The position numbers and the translations under genes were made by a program. The notes under the pieces were generated by a model. That model did not search any database. It was not told where the DNA came from and was given only the letters and a program-made list of their open reading frames with translations. This document shows positions 44,495 through 56,323 of a stretch of 64,000 nt of DNA, one piece after another. How positions within the stretch are numbered: the stretch's first letter is position 1; every line of letters starts with the position of its first letter. The DNA comes from Pyricularia pennisetigena. Lineage: Eukaryota; Ascomycota; Sordariomycetes; Magnaporthales; Pyriculariaceae. The DNA is taken from NCBI RefSeq assembly GCF_004337985.1, contig NW_021940920.1, positions 480,549 through 544,548 of the forward strand, given 5' to 3'.

Positions 44495-47150
44495 ATGTCT
44501 GCCTCGCCGCCCCCAGCGCCTTATGAGTCCATGGCAACTCCGCCAGAGGAGCGTCCTGCAAAACGCCAAAAGACTCTGGCATGCGGACGGTGTCGACGGA
44601 GGAAGGTAAGCTAGAACAACAGCTCTTCCCCTTTCCTCAACTAGACCCCGGTCATTTGCCTTCTCTATACGGCAGCACCGTTATAATCATCATGTTAGTA
44701 GGTGAACTGACTTGGTTGGACTTTTAGCAAAAATGCGACGAGCAGAGGCCCTGTACAAACTGCAGCAAATCAGGAGAGACGTGCCATGAGGTCGTGCCTC
44801 GACTTGGTCTAGGGTAAAACTGCCCCCCCAGACGTGATTCTGTCTGCTGTTCCAGCCAAACTGCTTGTCCCCATTGCTGACGCTCGCGCAACCATACTAT
44901 AGCACCATGCCATATACGCAGATGGCGCTGCCTTCTCCGGTTGACATCTCATCCCTTGAGGAACGCGTTGCCAGGCTCGAAAAGGCACAGATATTGGCCC
45001 AACAGTGGCAGCCTAACCAGAAGCCAGCCAGGAATCCAAGCCACGGCGGCTACTACAGAGGCGTGCCCTCCCCGGATGGCACCTTCACCAGCACCAACAG
45101 CCCAACCAACCACGGGGCGTCCCCGAGCGTGTACTCGTGCCACGGCTCACCCAATGCTTCAATGGGAGCGTTCCAGGCTCGCACCGGTGGGCCTGGGCAA
45201 CCTCTTCAGTTCGCAGCTTCACCGAGCGCGTTCCCCGGCCAAGATTACATCCAACGGCCTGGCAGCAGCTTATCTGGAAGCGCCCCGGCGATTGGACTGC
45301 TGGCGACCTTTGCCAGGCCGGACGGCAACAGATATCATGGTAACGCCCAGCAGCAGCCTCACCAGCTTTCCATGAACATAGACCGACCGACCGAGATGGG
45401 TCTGTTTGAGGTCTACCGCACCCGCATTCACTCACGCTTTGCATTCCTGGATCTCGAAAACCTCAAAAACCCGCTGCAGAGACCCGGGGATCTCTGGGTG
45501 GGATTCTTCACCAATATGGTGTACAGCATCGGCATGCTGCTCAACGGCCAACAGAGCCACCTGGCCTTCTACAGACTCGCCGTGACGCGTCACCTGAGCC
45601 ACGTCTTTGCTCAACCCGACCGCATCTTGCACGTCCAGGCACACCTGCTGCTGGCAATGCACGCGCTGCACTCTCCGTCCACAGAGCGGCTGGTGAGCAT
45701 CGCTGGTGCAACTATGCGCTACTGTGTGTTGGCTGGGCTTCACGCCGGGGAAGACGACGACGTAAAGGACGGTGAGACTTCTGGGAACAGCTACAGGGCA
45801 GACTGTGGAGGCAACAAAATGCAGATTCGCCGTAGGGTCTTCTGGTCCGCATATGCCCTCGACCGTGTTGTCAGCACTACCTTTGACCTTCCACCATCGG
45901 TATCAGACGGCCACATCACAGCGGAGCTATACTTGGATGAAGAAGATACGGCTCTCGAGTATGTCAAAGGCTTGAGGCTGCAGAGCAAAGCCTTGGAGTT
46001 CAGACTATGCCAACAGCGGGACGCCGAGGAGGAGACGAGACTTCTGAAGAAACTTCAGGACTGGGGTGAATCATGCAGACAGAAGTTCCCAGCTGCAGAA
46101 TGGCTGCAATTTACATACCACGTCGGGTTGGCCACACTCTTCGGCAGCCAGCTTCCTCAAAACGACGTCGGCAGTCCAGACGTCGGCCAAGGTGACGATA
46201 CAGCTGGCGAGGATGGCAGCAGTATTACGGTCGCCGTGACGCCCCAAAGCTTGGGTGGAAGTGTGGGTAATTGTGAGCATGACGGACAAGATATAACAGC
46301 AACGGCCGACCAAGATTCGAACCTCGGGCTTGACAAGAACAAAATAACGCGGCACAGTACCATGCAGGCATGTCTTTTGTTCAGACATCTCCAGCGATCA
46401 ACAGCCGCTGCGGGGAGTGAGCGGTCCTGGCTGGCCCTGATTGCTCAGTTCAAGTGTGGCATCTCACTTCTGTGTCGCAGTCAAGAGCCAGGATCGAGGT
46501 CGCCCAGGGAGGATGGCGACCTTGCACAGGCCATCAGCGCGTGTAGCGCATCGCTATCGGCGCTTGCGAGGCACTGGCCACAGAGCAGGTGTTTGAGTGA
46601 CGTCTTCAGCCTGGTCCTTGGCGAATCGCACTTCGGGGGTGGAAGCCATGAATCGAGGGGGCAAACGACAGGAAAGCGGACCAGGGGTGGGCGGGATGAT
46701 CGGTCCAAGTCCGTCGCCGACTGGCTGCCGATCCTCGAGTCGATAGTGATGCACCGGCCGACGCTCAAGATGATCCGGAACTTGGCGGCCAGGAAATCGC
46801 CACCGACACCTCGCTCCGGGTCATGCATCAGCACCAGACGCGGCAGCAGCAGCAGCAGCAGCAACAGGGGTGTCTATGAGGTCTCGCCAGCAAGCGTGTT
46901 GAAATTGGAGACCCCCTCAAGCGTCATGGGCGATGATGACGACGTCACTCGGGACGACACTCTGTTCGGGCTCGGTCTGGACGGGAGGGAGGATGACGGA
47001 ATGTTCCGTGCCGCATCGCCCACGTTTTTCCTGCCTGATCCTCCACGGCCAGCCTCGGAGGTACCCGAGCGGGATTATCGGTTTGACTACTTGGACCTGG
47101 GGGGACCTGACGAGCCTATTACCTGTTTTGGATCAAGCCTGCAGATCTGA
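44495..47150 (+). CDS. Zn2Cys6 transcription factor with fungal_trans domain
   Basis: Exons 44495-44605, 44728-44813 and 44903-47150 give 814 aa. The zinc cluster spans the first intron: ACGRCRRRK joined to QKCDEQRPCTNCSKSGETC, with all six Cys spaced C-x2-C-x6-C-x5-C-x2-C-x6-C. The second intron (donor GTAAAA, branch TTGCTGAC, acceptor TATAG) is chosen because it keeps phase and leads to a coiled-coil linker ISSLEERVARLEKAQ, usual after such clusters. The middle region (about 230-430) is a fungal-specific transcription factor domain with FWSAYALDRVVSTTF. The C-terminal third is Ser-rich with acidic patches, a likely activation region. Its target pathway cannot be told from sequence, and no metabolic gene lies beside it to hint at one. 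Confidence 0.87.
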
Positions 47151-48012
47151 ATGAAAAAGAAACGACGCAAACGATGAAGAAAAGAACATTCAACCAACAG
47201 AATAAAAAAATAAAAAAATAAAAATAAAAAGGTAGCGGGGTCATATGATTTGATAGTTGGGATTAGGTGTTTTGGATGATAACCCACTTGTGCAGACTTT
47301 GGAATACTCAGAAAACAAACAACGATAACAGAAGAATAACAAGAGAAGAGGAGAGATACTAGTTGAGACGAATTGATAACTCGCTAAGCCCAAACATTCG
47401 ACACACTCCGCGGGTGCCGAGTCACGCCCGTCAATGGTGTAACAGAAGTCTACTTGTCTGGTTATAGAACCGAAAGGCAAAAGGGAGCAGGCATGTGATG
47501 TGAGGCCAAGACGTTCGGATGTCCGCAATGAGGAATTGCCATAAATGCCAAGCGGTCAGTTAGTTGGGGGCTGCAGTGTTAGAAGGCAGCAATAAGCGAG
47601 TAAACGAGTTACGAGAGGGATCTTGGGAACCCTGCTCGGGCGATCATCTCTCTCTGGGGCTAGGTGTCGTGGATCTCCAAGATTTCCATGTACTGTACAT
47701 TGTATGAAGTACAACTGCAACTGCTGCACAACTCCATGCTGAAATCTGGTGGGGAAGCTTTCGGATGCCCAAAGGGTCTGGCAGGGTAGAATTTTTAAAG
47801 GTTTTGGTAACGTCATATCATCGAGCTCAACATCATGCAGCAAGGTACCTGATTGAACCTTCCCTACGCATCGATTGTGTGACGAGTTAGCTAGGGTAGG
47901 CGCATACCTTACTTGATTAGGCACCAAGGGCATCTACAGTACCTCCCTGGGAGATAGGGGTTGCCCAACTGAATGAAGATAATCAGAGGTACTCCATACC
48001 CCAAGCAGATAC

Positions 48013-48033
48013 AAAAAAAAAAAAAAAAAAAAA
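48013..48033 (+). repeat. A21 homopolymer
   Basis: Uninterrupted A run on the plus strand, intergenic. Confidence 0.9.
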
Positions 48034-48626
48034 GCGTTCGGCTAGACTCGAGTTAGTACCTTATGTTAGCTAGATGTGATGGGCAGAAGAAGGGTTAATT
48101 TCAGTTGATATCAGTCTCAATTTTCTTTTTGTCCCACCTGATCAACGTGAAAGCAACTGAAATGCCAGTAAGCAATTGGGAATGAATAGGATACTGGACT
48201 AGGTCTAGACAAGGTACATACCTGCTGTCTTTACCTGCTGTATGTACATGACCAATGATGTACATGCGTATTTCCTGGGGAAAATAATGCAGAGTCATGA
48301 CATCCAAGGTTTACCATGGCCCAGCTCAGCTCCGCCCCACGTGTTGGATCTCGAATAATCTGGGTCAAGGGTAAATTAATACATGGTAGACAATAGCAAG
48401 CAACAATTTGCTGTTGAAAACCAGAAAAGACTGACTGGGTAAACGTCTGATAGGTAGAGTAACCGAATTTAAATTTTCATCCTCAAAGTGATCAACTCAA
48501 TGCACTGAAACGAAAGGCCATCCAAGGAAACTACAAGCTACCCGACTTGCCGACCCATCGATTTCTGCCTACCACCACACACACCCCCAACCGATCAATC
48601 ATCCAACAAGACCCTTGCCGAACTAG

Positions 48627-48653
48627 ACTACAGTAGACCTAGTCTACTGTAGT
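48627..48653. repeat. Perfect hairpin with 12-bp arms
   Basis: ACTACAGTAGAC at 48627-48638 and its exact reverse complement at 48642-48653, separated by CTA. It lies in a CTAG-rich intergenic stretch. There is no U-run after it, so a bacterial-type terminator does not apply; its role is unknown. Confidence 0.9.
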
Positions 48654-49561
48654 GCTAGACCAAAGCGGTAGTCGCATTGGATTGCCACCGGCGTGGAACA
48701 TTTCCCAGCAAGACCCAGCATATCCCTACAAGTGCGGGGAAACCCTTGCGCTGGGGGAAATTCGAAGGTGCCGAAAGCTCCTTGCCGACAAAACTAAACT
48801 GTCATGCACTTTTTAGCACTGCTGTTCAAGTACTGTAAGTACCCAAGTCTAAAATGCTCATTGACTGCTCCCCTTTGGTAAAGACCGGGTAGAAGGGATG
48901 TCCCCTGCTCCTGTTGCGACGAAAGCGATCCCAAGATTATGGAGGGAGCTTTTTTTGCGAAGACGAAACAAACCCTACCGGCGGACTGTCCGGCAATTTT
49001 CGCCATAACCTCCCCCTTGACTAGAATCTAGAACTAGAATCGGGAACGTTTCTGGCCTTTTTGACCTTGTTTAAAATCGGACTTGCTCGCGACAGCTAGA
49101 GGTCTGGCCGTCTGCCAAAGATGAGCTAAAAAGTTCTCCTTCCGATCTAATCTAGGCGCGCCATTCGGTCTGTCTTTTCGTGTCTGGCCACGTCTTCTCT
49201 CTTTTTCTCTTTCTCTACCGTCCTTTCACGGCGCCGCGCCAGACCCCACGAGACACAGAGAAAGGAATTTTTCGATATCATTTTACAGACCAGACCACAA
49301 CCCCCTTCGGTAATACTGTCCTGCCCAGCTTGAGTCTGCATCGCCAGATGTCTGCTGCCGACTTCCCGAGCGTCTCTTGTCTGCTGGCATACCTGTGAAA
49401 CGGACAATCACAACTCTGGGACGGTAGTAGGCAGGCAACTTAGGTCAGACGGCAAGACGGGACGCACAAATCCAGCAGGCAACGGGATCTCAAGTTCTTC
49501 CAGCATCTTAACCGCTGGGAAAGCGAGGTGCCCTTTTTTCTTCTTCTTTACCCTCGACACG

Positions 49562-52500
49562 ATGGAGATCGACAGTCGACCGTTGGAGACGCACGCGCAC
49601 ACACATTCACATGCGCATACACACATGGCCGTCGACTCCCCGCAGCCGGACGATGTGCCCGACGAAGACCTGTCGGAACATGCGCGTCCAAGAAAAAGGA
49701 CGCGCCGTGCCTGCGACAAGTGCAGCAATTCACGAACCAGATGCAACGGCGAGTGTCCTTGGTATGGAACACCTGATTTGAGCCCCTCTGCATCTCCCCT
49801 GGCTTATGCAAAACAGACATGCCCCATATAATCATCCCATCCTGTCTTTTTTTAAACATTTGTCCTTCCCAGCTCGATTGGGTCAAACAAGGCGCTAACG
49901 TGAATGGCCGATGTTCTGATACTGACTTTTAACTTTAGCCGTCGATGCGTAGGTATGTTCTATCGCACCTTTCCCAGTGGTTCTTTGTTTTCCCACAATC
50001 TCCTTGGTTTTGTAACAGCTGTTACTATGCTTGCTATCTTCAAGGCGTTTTCTTTTTTTTTTTTTTGTTTTTTTTTTTAGGTAACTCTCTGATCTCATCG
50101 ACCAGACTACGGTTACACCTGTCGCTATAATCGTGAGGTAAAGAAGAGAGGGCGGGCCCCCATCGCTATTAGTAGTGATGGCCGCGACCTGCCTTCGAAA
50201 AGAAGTACCGATAGTCATAACAGACCGGTCCATAAGTACGAAAGCCGTCAAGACGACAATACTGCTCACCTACCTCACCAGTCAGGTGCAAACCACTCAC
50301 GCACCAGCCTTGGCGATGGTGGTGGCGCGCCTGCTCAAGGTGTGCCAGGAAACACCTCAACGACCTCAACCACGATAACCTTCCACCCTGGGGGTCTGCA
50401 AAGTAATTCACAACCAGCTTTGAGCAGCGCCGCCCATGGTCCTAATACGGCCTCAGAGATTGGGCAAGTTCCTCCTTCCCCAGGATCTTCAGGTCATACG
50501 GCGCAGTATTATGCTCATTCTCAACGCGCCCAAAGCTATACCGAACCGTCTGTTGCTGTCAACGGAGGCCCTAGATTGCATAGCAGTCAAAGTAATCATA
50601 ATACGCATAGCCAGGGTCTATTAGGCCCACGTGAGTCGCTACCAAGCCCTTCTGCTGGAAATACCCATCAGTCACTTCCCGGAATATCACATGTCCCTCT
50701 GTCAGCGAATAGCTCAAGCCATCGTTCGGCATACCAAACGTCTCTTCCGTCGTCAAGCGCGGCTTACGGCTCGGGCGTAAATGTTCAGATGCAGCTTGCC
50801 AGCGTATTAGACTCAACAACAGCCATGGATCGTTCAGGCATGATGGCTACAAGTCCATCAACGGGTGCACACCAACACCAGCAGTCGTCGCCGACCCTAT
50901 CGCGTCTTGCCTATCAGCAGGCCGGCACCTCTCCAGGTGGAGCTTTCCCCTCCATGGGAGGAAGCCACCATGCAGGTAGTGTACACGGTGCACCGGCAGG
51001 CAGCACCAGGGATGGCGTTGCTTCTGACGAGAGCATGGGCTATCCGTCTCCGGCCAACGGAAGCGTCACTGGTGGTTATGGCGGCTCCCATCGTCCCAGC
51101 GTCTCTTTCGGCGTCGAGAGCCCTTCAGGTCTCGGCAACATCGGTCATCAATCCGGGCGCGAGGGCAGCTCTAGTAGCCAACGTCACGCAAACGGCCGTG
51201 GCTCTTTCAGTACTGTGACCGGTGTCGCGAATTGCCGAGTAAGGATTGGTTCCGTAGCCGACCCAGGCGGCGCGACGTCGGGAGGAGGTTTCCCCGAGAT
51301 TCAGCGAGTCTCGTCGCTATACAAAGCGCCGAGTGCCGACTGTCGATACGCGTGTCTGCTGCCAGTACTTCCGTACATTGCCGATATTATACCCGCCAGC
51401 GTTGCATGCGATCTACTCGACGTTTACCTAACGGAGCCCGGCAGCTCTCTCTTTCGCTGTGCTAGCCCCTACATCTTGACGCGCATATTTCGCAAGAAGT
51501 CCCTGTTGCACCCAACAAATCCCCGACCCACCACCCCTGCACTGCTTGCGACCATGCTTTGGTGCGCTGCTCAAACAGCCGACATTGTATTGCTCCATGT
51601 ACCTGGATCCCGAAGCAAGATCACCAACGCGCTATATGAACTCTCTACTTCGCTTATTTCTCGACGCGACCCCGACAGATGGAGGCGGATCCACGGTATG
51701 CTTTTGATCCCGCTGTGTTTCAAGCATGATGCCGGAAGGTCAAAGATGCGATTGCTGACGTATGTTGCTCGAGCTCAGGGGGCCTGCGCGTGGAGAATGA
51801 CCAGTCGCAAACCCACTACGCCGAATATTTCCGTAATCTCAACGGCGGCGATGGCCCATCCTTGCGAGCTAGCGATCACCTGCCAACGACCACAGCCACT
51901 AACGAGCCTGGGGGTGTTATCGATGATGTACTCACGTTTGTCCTACTGTCAATCGCTGTATCTGGAGGCGATTTCAAGTCCGACTGCTTCAAATGGTGGA
52001 ACAAAGCCATCAGACTGGCCCTAGCTCTAGGCCTCCATCGAGAGGATGAACGCTGTTCGGCCTCAGTGAGCCCCTGCGCCAACCCGCTGTGCTCCTGCCG
52101 GCGTGAACACGAGGACGACGCGTCCTTGGCAGGGGCCGAAGCCAGAGAGGAACGGAGGCGCGTCTTCTGGCTGATCTACTGCTTGGATAGGCATTTGGCG
52201 CTTTCCTTCAACAGCGCTCTGTATATCCCGGATTCATACTGCGAGCTGTATAGTAAGTAATCCCGAAGCTTGCTTCTGGACTATAGATATATCCCTCTGC
52301 CTTGTTTGTCATGAAGCCCAGGCTCATGAGGGGAGAGATGCTGACTGACCCGGTGTAACAAATAGCTCCTCTTCCGGAAACGGTCTGGGAGGAACTTGAT
52401 ACAATTCCACAAGCTTCAATGCCTGAAAGAGTTATTGGTCCGCCTACAGTTGTGACTGGCACGGGATTTTTTGAGTATTTTTTACCGCTCATGGCCATTC

Positions 52501-53504
52501 TAGGCGATATTATTGAGGTCCATCACCGAAGACTGCACCCGCGACTCGGCGCTCTCGACGACTCCCCTGCAGTGGCGGTTATAAGCGAGGAACTGGCAGC
52601 CTGCGAGCGGAGCCTCGACAGACTGGCCCTCGATGCAGAGCCGTTAGCCCCTGCAGCCGATCCGATTGGATCTGACTATTTGTCGGCGGCAACTGCTGGT
52701 GGCGGTGGCGTTATCAACGGCTCTACTGTGGCATCTACCTCGGCCCCTGCAGCCAGTACCCCTGGGCCACATATCAAGGATCTCGTGACGGGAGGTGTAG
52801 ATGGCGCCAGGCCAGTATCAACTGGGAGTCAGAATGGCAGCAGCGCGCAAGACGGCGTGGCGAAAGTCGAACCCGGGCCTACAACCCAGTCGACAACACC
52901 TTCCGGACCGCCGCCTTTCTCTGCGGGCTCTGCAGGTAATACGCCCCCGGACCGGCGGCAGCACCGCTCCTCGTCTGTCCGTGACCGGTCGCGTCTGCAG
53001 CTGGTTATGGCGTATAGCACACATATCCTCCACGTGTTGCATGTCTTGCTGCATGGAAAGTGGGACGCCATCTCGATGCTGGACGATGACGACGACTGGA
53101 TAACGTCGGCACGCTTCAACGACTGCGCCGCCTCAGCGATTGCCGCTTCCCAAGCTGTCAGTAGGATCTTGCGGCACGACCCGGAGTTGACCTTTATGCC
53201 GTATTTGTTCGGGATATATCTTCTCCACGGCTCGTTTATTCTTCTCTTGTTTGCCGACCGCATGCCGCAGCTAGGCGGACCTAATCAGTCGGTCGAGCAG
53301 GCTTGCGAAACGATTGTTCGAGCCCACGAGGTATGCGTCGTGACGCTCTCGACTGAATTTCAGAAGAATTTTAGGAAGGTCCTGCGGAGTACTTTGTATA
53401 GCGTTCGCGGCTCCAGTCCTACCGAGTGGGAGGAGCACAAGGCTAGGAGAAGGGCATTGAGCTTGTATCGTTGGACTAGAGGCGCCAAGGGTCTAGGTCT
53501 GTGA
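49562..53504 (+). CDS. XlnR-family Zn2Cys6 transcription factor
   Basis: Five exons, 49562-49761, 49939-49952 (14 nt), 50106-51695, 51779-52252 and 52366-53504, give 1138 aa. The N-terminus has a His-rich segment (HAHTHSHAHTH). The zinc cluster reads CDKCSNSRTRCNGECP, then CRRC from the microexon, then DYGYTC, with all six Cys in place plus one extra Cys. The basic NREVKKRGRAP follows, echoing the RERKKRG of XlnR. A long Ser/Gly/Gln-rich linker leads to the fungal_trans domain (about 620-900), where RRVFWLIYCLDRHLALSFN and FFEYFLPLMAILGDIIEVHHRR closely resemble XlnR. XlnR/XLR-1 activates xylanase and cellulase genes; this protein's divergent zinc cluster suggests a paralogue with its own targets. 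No hydrolase gene lies nearby. Confidence 0.87.
49939..49952 (+). other. 14-nt microexon of the XlnR-like gene
   Basis: Bounded by TTTAG before and GTATGT after. It supplies most of C-R-R-C-V and completes the zinc cluster in phase (1 nt + 4 codons + 1 nt shared). Skipping it would remove two of the six zinc ligands and shift the frame. Confidence 0.8.
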
Positions 53505-54397
53505 AGCGAGAGTTTGCGGTTGATGGCTTGCATGAGGAATGAATCATGGATTACCAGAGTAATGAAGTTGACATATATTTTAACATTGTTTGCTGAAGCA
53601 ACACAGCAATCTTTCAAATTTCTGAATGCGCTCTTTTTAGTAAGAGATATTTTTTTTCCACACTATGAAAAAGAAGAGGAGGAATTTATAAAGACCTAAA
53701 CTTCCTGAATAGCGGCTTGTGCGAGCTCGACGCTTTAAACTCATGATACGGACGCATTAGTGTTGCTAACCCGTATTCGCCTTCATACCCTTGAACTCTG
53801 TACAGTTTCCACAGGTAACCCTTTTGGTAAGAACCACAGCCACCAACTTAAAAAGATCAAACCAAGTTTTTGTCAATATACTATCCATCGTTGACATGGG
53901 TAAGGAGGGGCAATCCCTTCGATCACACAGCCCGCCGCCAAACGACATGTTGATAGCACTGTAGTAAATACGTGAACGATGTGCGCCCCCCCTTCTTTTC
54001 CCCCGGAAGGACCGGTTTTTGATTTTTGAAACTGAATTTTGCCGCATTGGGAGAATATGCCTTTCGAGATGCAGAAAGGGTACACACAAAAAGGCCATTG
54101 GTAGCCGGGCAAGCCTGATGAACGTGACCCACTTTAAAAGCATTTAGAGCTGAGCCAAACATTTGATAATCTGACAACAGACTACATTTCCATTTGATCG
54201 TGCAAGGGACGACTGTTGGATTACATGTGGTACATTGTATGAAGACATGACCTCCGTATATACAGATGGACGATTTCAGGAGTGAAAATAGTGTAATTGT
54301 CATCGTTCGCTGGAAAAACATGATTTGAGTTCAGGATCAAGTTGAGGCACGACCAGTCCAGTGTTAAAATTGGTTATACTAAACTGCAACGGGTAAC
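53505..54397. other. Convergent 3' intergenic region
   Basis: About 890 bp between the XlnR-like stop (+) and the SPOUT methyltransferase stop (-). AT-rich with several candidate polyadenylation stretches. The frames inside (up to 132 codons) have no recognisable features. Confidence 0.45.
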
Positions 54398-55906
54398 TCA
54401 GGTACGGTACCAAAGTCGTCGAAGATCAGTCAGAGCAATAAACAAAGATTCCTCGGTCCTGATATTCCTGCTCCCTTGGTCTGGCAGCACGTTGATCCAG
54501 TGGTCAAACACTTCCCTTACACGACCAGTGCTTATCCCAATCTCGCTCAGCTGCGGATCGTTCATGGCAGCAAACTCGAGGCCTCGAGGACCGCCAAAAA
54601 CGATGAGGAGATGCTTGAACTGCGGAGGAGGCTTTCCGTGGGGGAATGCGTTTGTTGAAACCTCGCCGCGCTCAGAGGTGCCAATGCTCAGGTCGTAACC
54701 ACCCTCGAAAGGGCTCTCGGTGAGAACTTCCGAGAGGGATCCGCAGCGGCGTACGCTAAAGCCCCAGTAGTAGCCGCCTTCTGTGCGAGGCGCGGCCGGG
54801 TCGACGGCTTCGGCATTGTCGTACGACTCGCCGGGGAAGTGGAGGGTCAGTCTTGTCTTTGGAGGAATCGATTCCGCAATAGTTATCGGCTTGCGCATGC
54901 CAATGTCAACGAGAGTGCTGCAAAGAATATCAGTATCTGCCCCAGAACAAGGAATACAGTATGCAAGAGAGCGAGAGCCTGCCATCACCACCATGCTCGG
55001 CAAAGCCAATGATAGCGCATCCTTTGGTCACGTGGCCGATATGGTATGGACTTCAGGCCCTCGAGAAGAAGCAAACAAGACATACCCCTTTCCGCCCTCG
55101 GGCTTCCCGGGAAGCGTCATGGCTTCCATGTAGGGCAGCCACTCGTCCCTGTGTGGATGGTGTGGCATGTCAAGGCCGGGAAATAAACCTTGCAACCTGA
55201 GGTTCGGGTGCAATGGAAAGAGGGTTTTCCGCATGAATGGCGGACACTCCATGTAGTTCAGGAGATGCCAGATGTAATGGGCCGGGTCGACGTCACCCGT
55301 GTATGCATCCGTATCAACAGCTGGTGGCCGGGAATCGGGAGGACTGTCGTCAAAGACGACAACCTCGTCGATGGAAAAGACGGCCAAGGCACGTGCTATC
55401 CGCGAAGGAGCATTGATGCGCTGCTCATCCCTCGCACAACTATTACGCTGGTTAGTTTTTTGTTCCCCCTTTATTTTCTTTTTGAGCCTCTGGTTACAAA
55501 ACCAAAGGTCATGGCTAGACCAAGGTTAAACATAGCCACTCACTCGGTGATAATGCTGCTAGGAATGGCCACGGAGACGGTCCAGTCTCTCGGGACGGTA
55601 GGTGCAAATCTTGCTGATGGTCTGAACGTAGTGATGGTGTCACTAAGATCCGCACCATCTCCATACCTTCCAAGCTTTCGCTTCTGTAATTAAAAATGTC
55701 AGTATACTGATTTGACGGCTGCGCAAGAGTTTCTTTGTGGCTTCCTGGTGTTTCGAATTAAAAGTGTCTCAATGGTAGAGGCCAAGTACAACTATGATGT
55801 TGAAATTGACCATTGTGCAAAATTATTTCATATGCAAAGAGATAGATTCCCAAAGCTGTCATTAACCGATACTTACTTTGGCAGGGTGTTGTTCGTGAGG
55901 AGGCAT
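54398..55906 (-). CDS. SPOUT-fold RNA methyltransferase (C9orf114/SPOUT1 family)
   Basis: Exons 55906-55877, 55683-55544, 55430-55086 and 54917-54398 give 344 aa. The start is MPPHEQHPAK joined to KRKLGRYGDG, a short basic N-terminus. The family's opening strand is clear (DWTVSVAIPSSIITE), followed by RIARALAVFSIDEVVVFDD, LNYMECPPFMRKTLFPLHPNLRLQGLFPGLDMPHH and, after the last intron, LVDIGMRKPI. Near the C-terminus HLLIVFGGPRGLEFA is the glycine-rich SAM-binding knot. Phases agree at all junctions. Human SPOUT1 (CENP-32) is a predicted RNA methyltransferase linked to centrosome and kinetochore function, and related proteins act on rRNA; the fungal substrate is not established. It is divergent from the thioredoxin-like gene at 56324. 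Confidence 0.87.
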
Positions 55907-56323
55907 GATATTAAATCTGAGACCCCAAAAAAAAGACGAAAGAAGTCTTTGGTTGACAAGATAAAGAGAAATGGCGTAGTGAGAGCGCTTTCCCGATGCT
56001 TCTTTCTCTCCTTTACCGACCCTTATCCTTGCGATGCTTTGAAAAAAAAGGCGGAAGAGGGGGGAATCTGCGGCAGAATGCTCAAAATTTTGGCCGCCTT
56101 CCCATTTGGTGTAAGCCTCCAAACACGTCCGATCGGACGGGACCCACACTACGGACGACAATGGAAGGCGATTTGCGCCGTCGTCATTCCCGTCAGCCTA
56201 TAGTCTCCACCATTTCCCTTCTCCAAATGCAATCGTGGCCATATACAGCTAGCTGCCCGCCTGCACCCCGGAATCGCAACCAAACCCAGTACAACCCTCA
56301 CAGACAGACGCTCATCGCATACA
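55907..56323. promoter_or_regulatory. Divergent promoter region, SPOUT methyltransferase and thioredoxin-like genes
   Basis: The 417 bp between two divergent start codons must contain both promoters. No recognised element can be assigned by eye. Confidence 0.5.

Larger units (their letters stand above)
47151..49561. other. Intergenic region between two transcription factor genes
   Basis: About 2.4 kb containing the terminator of the first Zn2Cys6 gene and the promoter of the second. It holds a 21-A run at 48013-48033, a 12-bp-arm hairpin at 48627-48653 and CTAG-rich segments near 49020-49040. The 49190-49260 part is C/T-rich, like a fungal 5' leader. A 125-codon minus-strand frame at 47556-47933 has no recognisable features. 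Confidence 0.45.

Noticed and set aside
44814..44902. Continuation of the first Zn2Cys6 protein directly from the frame opening at 44865
   Set aside because: The phase fails for a short intron ending at 44857; the TTGCTGAC branch and TATAG acceptor at 44902 give the only in-phase join with a good donor.
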